Positions 57,704-64,000 of a stretch of 64,000 nt of DNA are shown in pieces (the first letter of the stretch is position 1; each line of letters begins with the position of its first letter). The position numbers were made by a program, and so were the translations under genes. The notes under the pieces are model-generated. The model did not search any database, had not been told where the DNA came from, and saw only the letters and a list, made by a program, of their open reading frames with translations. This DNA is from Diospyros lotus. Its lineage: Eukaryota > Streptophyta > Magnoliopsida > Ericales > Ebenaceae. The stretch lies in NCBI RefSeq assembly GCF_014633365.1, contig NC_068352.1:34133310-34197309 (forward strand), written 5' to 3'.

Positions 57704-58740
57704 CTTATCATTGGTGATAATATCTAAGAAATAGAAAAGCTTAAAGAGCAGTTATAACAAGTTTTTTTGAAGTAAAAGACCTAGGATAGTTGAGGTATTT
57801 GCTAGGAATGGAAATGGCTAGAAGTAAAGAAGGCATTTGCATCTCTCAAAGGAAATACATACTGGATTTACGAAAGGAAACATGCAAGCTTGCCTGTAAA
57901 CCAATCGGCACACATCGGGAGCCAAACTGGAAGAATAAAGATGGAACAGAATGCCTGGTAGACAGAGGGAGATACCAATGGTTAGCGGGCAAATTGATTT
58001 ACCTATCTCTTTCACGACCTGATATTGCATATGTAGTGAGTGTAGTGGGCCAATTTATGTATGCACCCACTAGCAAACACCTCAATGTTTTTTTTTTTCT
58101 GTAAATGAGAGATTCATAAAACGCAAACCAAAGCCGAAATGGCTACAAGCTAAGGCCAAGGCATACCCCAGACAGACCAAAAACCTGGGGCATGAACATA
58201 ACAACGATCACCCACTGGGAAAGGGCTGTCATATTCTCATATACCTTAGAGGTATACCTAGGAAAGGGCTGCTATTTAGAAAGAATGAGGACCGAGGAAT
58301 AATGGAATTCGTGGATGCTGATTGGGTTGGATCTATTGATAGCAGGTCTACATTAGGCTATTGTACTAAGGTATGGGGAAATCTTGTTACACGGAGAAGC
58401 AAGAAGCAAAATGTGGTTGCTTGAAGTAGTGTAGTGGAAGAGTACCGAGCCATTGCTCAAGGTATTTGTGAAATAATTTGGCTCGAAAAACTAATGAAAG
58501 ATTTGAATGTACCTATATCTACTCCTACAAGGTTGTACAGTGACAGCAAATCAGCAATAAACATTATGAATAATTCGGTACAACATGACTGAATGAAGCA
58601 AGTGAGGATTGATTAACACTTTGTTAAATAGGAAATTGAAGATGGAGGGATTTTAATCTCACCTATATCCCTACTGAGTCTCAAGAAGTTGATATTTTTA
58701 CTAAAGCTATGACTAAACAAGGGTTTGAATTGATTAGAGG
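57704..58740 (+). pseudogene. Copia D reverse transcriptase end and RNase H
   Basis: Starts LIIGDNI (following the lost YVDD), then LRYLLGMEMARSKEGICISQ, YQWLAGKLIYLSLSRPDIAY and GQFMYAPTSKHLN. An insert at 58088-58228 follows, then KGLLF, EFVDADWVGSIDSRSTLGYC, VVEEYRAIAQGICEIIWLEK and SDSKSAINIMNNSVQHD. Stops and shifts are present. Confidence 0.85.
58088..58228 (-). mobile_element. 5'-truncated poly(A) retroposon tail (LINE-like) in copia D
   Basis: The RNase H frame breaks after KHLN at a run of T and resumes near 58229 with the expected HIL.YLRG-like block. Read on the minus strand the 141 bp end TTCATTTACAG plus an A-run, with TGTAGCCATTTCGGCTTTGG upstream, similar to LINE 3' ends. No clear target duplication was found. 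Confidence 0.5.
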
Positions 58741-58784
58741 CAAGCTGAGAATGAGTGTCATCTTTTCACTAGGTTGAGGGGAAA

Positions 58785-59208
58785 TGTTGAAGGAAGATAA
58801 AATGAAGATACAAAAGTGATATGTGGCTGTGTGTGTGTGTTTTTGAATAAAAGCTGAACAGAGATGAGATGATAAGGAATATTTGAAACTAATGAGATAA
58901 GAAAGATGAGAAGATAAAGAGGAGATGAGAAGATAGAGATAAAGTGGTTTGAGGAGATGAGAAGATAAAGATAAAGTGGTTCCATAAAAATAGGATAAAA
59001 TTACCACTTGAGTTTAAATCCCACCCTATCTATTTTGTAACATATTTGAACTTGTATTTTGTATCCTATCCCTATATTTTAGGGGCAAATCGTGGCCTAG
59101 CTCATGTATAATACTCATTCTAAACTCAATACAAAGTGAGAAAATAAGTGCTTTGTTAGTCTCGAATTCTACCTAAAGTATTCCTACTTAGGTTATTTAA
59201 TTTGTTCA
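58785..59208 (+). repeat. 3' LTR of copia D
   Basis: 424 bp, beginning TGTTGAAGGAAGATAAAATG after the GAGGGGAAA purine tract. It carries an extra GATGAGAAGATA-type repeat unit near 58905-58940 relative to the 5' LTR. Confidence 0.88.
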
Positions 59209-60458
59209 AGCTCTAACCTTCATTTTCCTTAAGGTATGGGGTATGAACAATTTCTTTACAAATATTATTTTGACATGATAAATAGATTGCACATGGTTAT
59301 TTTGAATGTCTTGCATGAAAATGTTGAAAACGGTGATGCATGTGCTAGTTTGATAGTCTTGAAAATAATGTGTTGAAGTTGCAATCTATGAAAGCCTTGT
59401 TACATTTTGTGTTGATAAAATGTTATCCATGCCAAATGTGTTTTTGCATGATGATTGTTAAATGCATAGCTCACCCCCAAATATACTTTTGTATAAATGT
59501 ATATATATGTAGATGTGCAAGTAGAACATCCCAAAGGAGAGGAGAAGCTCGTTGGGTAAAATGTGATTACATTGGATTTTTAATTATTTTGCAAGGCCGA
59601 AACCTATTTTGTGATCTTAGCAGAGAAAGAACTTAGTATAATTTCTAACTGTGTATCAAGATAGTGGGATTTGATGCAATATTTACTCTATGGATTTTAT
59701 TTGATGTAATGGGAAGCTTGAATAGAAAATTTGAGGTTTAATATTTGAGAGTTGAACTTTGGAGCTCGTTGGACAGTGCAGGGTTTGGAGATGCAAGGAT
59801 AAGGAAAAAAAAAAAATACAATAGCATGGCTGAACTGAGGGTCAACCATCGGAGATGACCCTTGGAAGACCCTTGGCCAGAAGGGCAAAGGACCAGCCTC
59901 GGCCTTGGGGGCCCTTTTTATGATGTGAAGCTGGGAGCATTTTGCTCCCAGCACAAGGGTAAGGGGGGTGGCATTTAATTGCCGTCCCAAGACAATATAT
60001 AAATTATTATCTTAAATACATACATATGTATACTAACAGAGAAAAATACATGCATATATATACAAATGTAAAAAAAATGAGTTAGAATAAAAGAGATTAA
60101 AAGGTTGTGATGATGCCACACATTTTGGGAATAGAAATTTGAAGGGACACTACTGAAGACCAAATTCGCAGTGTCTAAATGGATTTTAATTGCAGTTTAA
60201 AATTTGAGATTCAATCCTATGCTTTTGTATTATTTATTTATTTCCCTTAATTGATAAACTAAATTAAGGGTGTCACCCACTAGAGTTTGGAGGGATAAAC
60301 TTAATCCAAGGTCCGAGGTTTAAGTAAACTCTAGCAAGGTAAGTGGGAAATATAAATGTATTTGTCTGTGGCATTTATTAAATGAATTAGTCATTTATTG
60401 GAAGAAAAAAAATCCCACTATAATTGGGTGATGAATAACATCCGGGAAAAGAATGGGG
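59209..60458. other. Non-coding stretch between D and J
   Basis: No recognisable coding sequence. It may be the right part of the gypsy LTR suggested for 53548. AT microsatellite-like runs near 60040-60065. Confidence 0.4.
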
Positions 60459-61220
60459 TGTTGTAGGATCTCTCTTTCAGGTGAGGAGCTAAAATTAGAG
60501 TCAACCTCAGCTCTCCTATGTTGCAGCGGATCTTGCAATGGCTATGGGCTTTTCTTTTTGGCAATGGGCTTGCAATGGGTGTTAGTAACTCACTCTCCCT
60601 GCTACTTGTCAATCAGCAACCAACCACTTCTCTCTAGCGAGCATTGCTGAGTCTTCTTCATGCGTAGTGAACAGGGATGGTCATTTTGGATGGCAGGATT
60701 GGTCATGTGAAGCTCCTCTTCTCAAAACACAGTGGCACACTCCTTTTCTTCTACAACACAAGGTTCAGAAACAAGAAGCCTTCTTCAGTTTGGCTTCTTT
60801 CTTCGATGATGATGAGAGCTTCCAGCAAGCTCTTTTGTCCATCCACCAGTGGCTGGGTCACAAAACTAGCAAATTCTGGTTATTCAAATGGGTTATAGAA
60901 CAAGGGGTTTCCAATGGTAGCTACCGCTTGCTTGCTTCGTTGGTTAGTGGGGCTGCAAACTGTCAAGAATGACCGGAGAAAAGAATTCAATCTTATTTCT
61001 CTTGAAGGGATTACTGAATTTATGTACAAAGCAGCCTATCAGAATAGGATGTTTCCAAATCAGAATAGGAAGTTTCCAAATCTAGATTTGGATACCTATA
61101 CAATTTAGGATACAACTAATTTAGAATACAATCACAGCCATAAATCTTTAGAAAGGAAAAACAATTAAGTGATATGTCTTGCCCGAGAATGAGGACAAGA
61201 TATATCTCATATCTTTGACA
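60459..61220 (-). repeat. Putative 3' LTR of copia fragment J
   Basis: Runs TGTTGTAGGATCTC to ATCTTTGACA on the plus strand (762 bp). The next bases give TTGCGAAGGAG on the minus strand, a polypurine tract, and RNase H follows. The left end is the weaker call. A 101-codon open frame at 60667-60972 (+) has no recognised domain and is probably chance. Confidence 0.5.
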
Positions 61221-61500
61221 CTCCTTCGCAAGATTGTGAGTGGATGTCATACATTTCAATCTTGTTCATCAACCTTTGACACACAGCTGCAGGTAAATCC
61301 TTGGTCAACACATTTGCCAATTGGTCACTTGAGGATATATATGGGGTGCAAATTAGGCCATTATCCAATTTTTCTTTAATAAAATGCCTATCCACTTCAA
61401 CATACTTTGTTCGATCACATTGAACAGGATTGTGGGCAATGCTTATAGTTGATTTATTGTCACAGTAGAGTCTCATAGGAGCTGTCCATTTGATTCTAAG
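61221..61500 (-). pseudogene. RNase H end of copia element J
   Basis: The minus strand reads MRLYCDNKSTISIAHNPVQC, RTKYVEVDRHFIKEKLDNG, and DQLANVLTKDLPAAVCQRLM, the conserved C-terminus of copia pol. Upstream domains are missing, cut off near 61500-61537 by element K. Confidence 0.85.
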
Positions 61501-61537
61501 ATCATCTTGCCACGACTCTGATTAAGGGCTGGGTAAT

Positions 61538-64000
61538 TGTGGGAATTCGGTTGAATTCCAATAAAGAATATAAGAATTAAGAAAGGAATAGATAGAATGA
61601 GGAAATGAAGAAAGAGAGAATGAGAGGGAATGAGAGAGAGAACGAGAGAGAGGGAGAGATAGAAATGAGAGAAAGAACTTGTTATTCTTTGATGATCCTT
61701 CCTCTTACTGCTGTAGGATACTTATAGATTCTCTAGCAACCCTAATAGAAAGTATAACAATGTAACAACACAGCTAACTAATCATAACAGTAAAACACTA
61801 AGTTGTTGCACAATTAACTAACTAACTAACCTCCTAACCGCCCAACTAGTTAACAACTAACGACTACTATCGGCCCCTTTACTGGTATCAGAATCAACAT
61901 TCCCTGGCTATAATTACTACAATTGGTAGTAGTTGATTTCGACGGCTTTTGGCGGAATTGGTAGAGTAGAGATATTATTTGATTCTAATGAGTACAAGAA
62001 CTCCGACGAGTTTAATTGGTTACAGAGTGATAGGTGAGTGCAAGCATCCGAACGGAATCGAGGACGATTCAAGAATTTAGGTGAATTTTGACTAGTGGTC
62101 GGTGATTGGGTAAGAAGTGGACGCAGGCTTGGGGTGATCTTGAATCCGCAACAAATCGAACGCAGAACTGAAGGCTGTGACTACGAGGATTCTCAGCTCG
62201 GAGGTTGAAGGCGAAGTGGTATCAACGAAGGTGGTAGTGGATCGCAGCAGACGACAAAGGACTCCCAATGGAATCGACGATTGAAAGGGGGTGGGAGATC
62301 GACCCATTAGTAATGTTGGAAGGACCGAGCCGTAAGCAACAAAAGCAGGAAGGTATCTGAAGGTTAGCGGAGCCGGCGATCATAGGTAGACAATTGGCTG
62401 ACTTGGAGCCCTTGGACGGTCATTGGGTGAGACGAAGGTGCCGATTCCAACGAGAAAGGAAGGCGTGAAGTGGGAAGAGGTCTGGGTGAGCGAGAACCCC
62501 AGCGATTGCACTGGCCGATTGGTATCGGGGGTGATCGAAGCCGATTCGGCGAAAGTACAACAATTCTTGTTTTTCGTTTGAAGGTGAAGTAGATCAGGCG
62601 AGTCCTCCGACCAATTCTTGGTGGCTTTGATGGTGACATAATAGGTTTGGGCGCAGGTTTAAGAATTGGTCTTAATTAAAGTTCAAGAGCATTGCTTCTC
62701 GGTTGAGAATTCGAAAAATTTCAATAGCTGATTCATGCAAGCTCGTAGTAGTGGGTTTGGATTTTTGAAGGCGACTCCTGATGGTTGATTCTTCTCGGTT
62801 GTACAAGTCTTGGAAACAACTCAAGAGGTAATTGACAGATTGCTGTTTAGAGGCGAATTTTTAAGGATTGGATTTGTGGAGATGGAGAACGGATTCCAGG
62901 AGAAAGTCGCTAATCTCAGTAAAAAATTGGACGACTTAATGATTTTGATTTCACTGAAATTTCACATCAATTTACCAAAGGAATTCTTTCCAAGATCCAC
63001 TACAGAATCGATCCAACAGGAGCTGGAATCCTACCAAGGACCTCCAGTCTGCAAGAAGTGGATGAACTACCTGCAAGGGATTGGATGGGAATCGAGAGTT
63101 GCAACGAAGAATTCAATAACCTAACACAAGAAGACTCTGCCATGAATTATAAGGTAAGATTTGAGGAATTGAAAGTGCTAGCGCTCAATTATGAGCCAAC
63201 CTTGATTGAGTCTTATTTTGTATCAAGATTCATTAATGGCCTCAATGATACGCTAAGGCCTATGGTGAAAATGTGTTGTCCTACTACGGTGGAACAAGCG
63301 ACGGAGAAGGCGAGGCAACAAGAATTGGCACTGGATGCCATTTGTAGGAAGCATGGAGATGCTGCTTAGAAGTTATCTTAAGAGCAGCTAGTAGAACAAA
63401 GGTATTTCTACAGCTAACCCTAGTTTGTAGCAAGAAGTTGATAAATCAATTGAAGTGAATCAGGCAATTCCGGATGCTAAGGAAGGAATGACATATGCTG
63501 GAGAAAGCAACGTGACACCATTGGAGGAGGTAACTGTTGAAGAAGAACCTGTGATGTACACCAACAATCAGGAAGGCAAAGATGTTGCGAAGTTAGGAAC
63601 ATAAACAATCACCGCAACCTTAGATTTTGAAGATCTTAAATCTCTTTCTCTTGAAGGAATAGGACTGGAAGATTTTGATTCATTAGGAAAAGTAATTGGG
63701 ACACCAATTAAGGAGAAATTGGTTGAAGAAGAACCGTTGGTGAATGAAAGCTAGCATGAAAGAACTCAGGAGGAACAGAGGACACAATTGAAGCAAGATG
63801 AATGGAAGAAGCGTGATGAGTCTCGGAAGATTGTGGAAGAGTTTTTGCTGTTTTGCGTGTTCCAATTCCAATTGGTGAGCTGCAATATCAAATCAAATCT
63901 TGGCTTGCAGCGAAGTTTGAGTTCCTTCCCATTACTGTAAAGGGTATTATTGGTGATATATTGGTAGATGACCTGGTCTTAGCAAAGGTTAAGGAACATA
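61538..64000 (+). mobile_element. Start of a gypsy-like element K (runs off the window)
   Basis: A 345-bp LTR-like segment (61538-61882) begins TGTGGGAATTC and is followed at once by TGGTATCAGAATC, a Met-tRNA primer-site variant. A long leader leads to gag. GA-rich repeats occur at about 61611-61670 in the LTR. The rest of the element lies to the right. Confidence 0.7.
62882..63370 (+). pseudogene. gag of element K
   Basis: ATG near 62882 gives MENGFQEKVANLSKKLDDLM; after a shift the 63058-63369 frame carries YKVRFEELKVLALNYEPTLI, SYFVSRFINGLNDTLRPMVK and PTTVEQATEKARQQELALDA. This is the retrotransposon gag domain of gypsy elements. A TAG at about 63368 ends it; Glu-rich linker sequence follows to 63800 with more stops. 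Confidence 0.75.

Larger units (their letters stand above)
54366..59208 (+). mobile_element. Ty1/copia element D, internally deleted and interrupted
   Basis: LTRs are 54366-54768 (403 bp) and 58785-59208 (424 bp), both TGTTGAAGGAAG to AATTTGTTCA. The primer site TGGTATCAGAGCC starts at 54769; GAGGGGAAA precedes the 3' LTR. Flanks AGATC and AGCTC match in 4 of 5. Gag leads at 54838 and the RT/RNase H part follows 57704; protease, integrase and most RT are gone. A composite insert (55158-57703) lies at the gag/RT join. Confidence 0.85.
53548..60458 (+). repeat. Possible gypsy LTR hosting copia D
   Basis: TGTAACACCCCAAACATTTC at 53542-53561 is a typical start of some gypsy LTRs. GAATGGGGTGTTGTAG at about 60451-60466 resembles the mirrored end. 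The roughly 2 kb outside copia D has no coding sequence. Borders and target duplication are not established, and the right end overlaps the proposed start of LTR J. Confidence 0.3.

Noticed and set aside
60667..60972. 101-codon ORF with WQDWSCEAPLLKTQWHTPF
   Set aside because: It lies in a probable LTR and antisense to its direction; no domain recognised. I leave it as unproven and not as a gene.
1..64000. CRISPR arrays, bacterial operons or a phage-like system
   Set aside because: The regularly spaced repeat units and operon structure are absent; spliced plant genes and LTR elements account for the coding content.

Overview
The window is nuclear DNA of a flowering plant. I base this on three split plant genes with GT..AG introns and on dense Ty1/copia and Ty3/gypsy LTR retrotransposons primed by initiator-Met tRNA (TGGTATCAGAGC-type sites). 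Large transposon-filled introns suggest a woody eudicot, but the species cannot be told from this sequence.

Three host genes can be reconstructed exon by exon. (1) A class VIII myosin lies on the minus strand (15188 down to 5523). Nineteen exons join without a frame break into 869 codons covering the N-terminal extension and the whole motor domain; the IQ/coiled-coil/tail exons are not in the window and should lie left of position 1. (2) A small lysine-rich plant protein of 102 residues lies on the plus strand (22414-46214). It has three exons (94, 55 and 160 nt) and a 23.3-kb second intron. (3) A VAL/HSI2-type B3 transcription factor lies on the plus strand (47906-51530 visible). Seven exons give 264 codons with a PHD-like zinc domain and a complete B3 domain; its 3' exons were not found.

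Layout. 1-~4920: decayed chromodomain gypsy element (+) inside the intron that follows the myosin motor exons. 4921-15188: myosin. 15189-22413: intergenic, with a 97-bp insert between 17-bp direct repeats and a probable solo LTR of SIRE/Maximus type. 22414-46214: the small gene. Its intron 2 carries a gypsy element G (24621-43996, minus), which contains copia A (plus), nested solo LTRs, copia B (30309-35623, minus, young), element C (35633-39698, minus, without recognisable pol) and further solo LTRs; a hAT-type MITE lies at 44970-45532. 46215-47905: short intergenic stretch. 47906-51530: B3 gene. 53548-64000: another retroelement nest, presumably in a later intron of the B3 gene or beyond it. 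It has copia D (54366-59208) with an inserted composite, a solo LTR and a Cassandra TRIM carrying 5S-rRNA-like sequence, then a copia fragment J and the start of a gypsy-like element K.

The insertion history is readable because many target-site duplications survive: B ACAAC, C CAACC, solo LTRs ATTGC and GAGGG, hAT MITE GTTAAAAT, composite CTTAT, and 4-of-5 matches for several others. No new enzymatic or defence system was recognised. The most unusual items are the 23-kb transposon-filled intron in a 102-codon gene, the 14-nt myosin microexon, the twin insertions 4 bp apart, the pol-less element C, and the CTTAT-bounded composite with unmatched ends.
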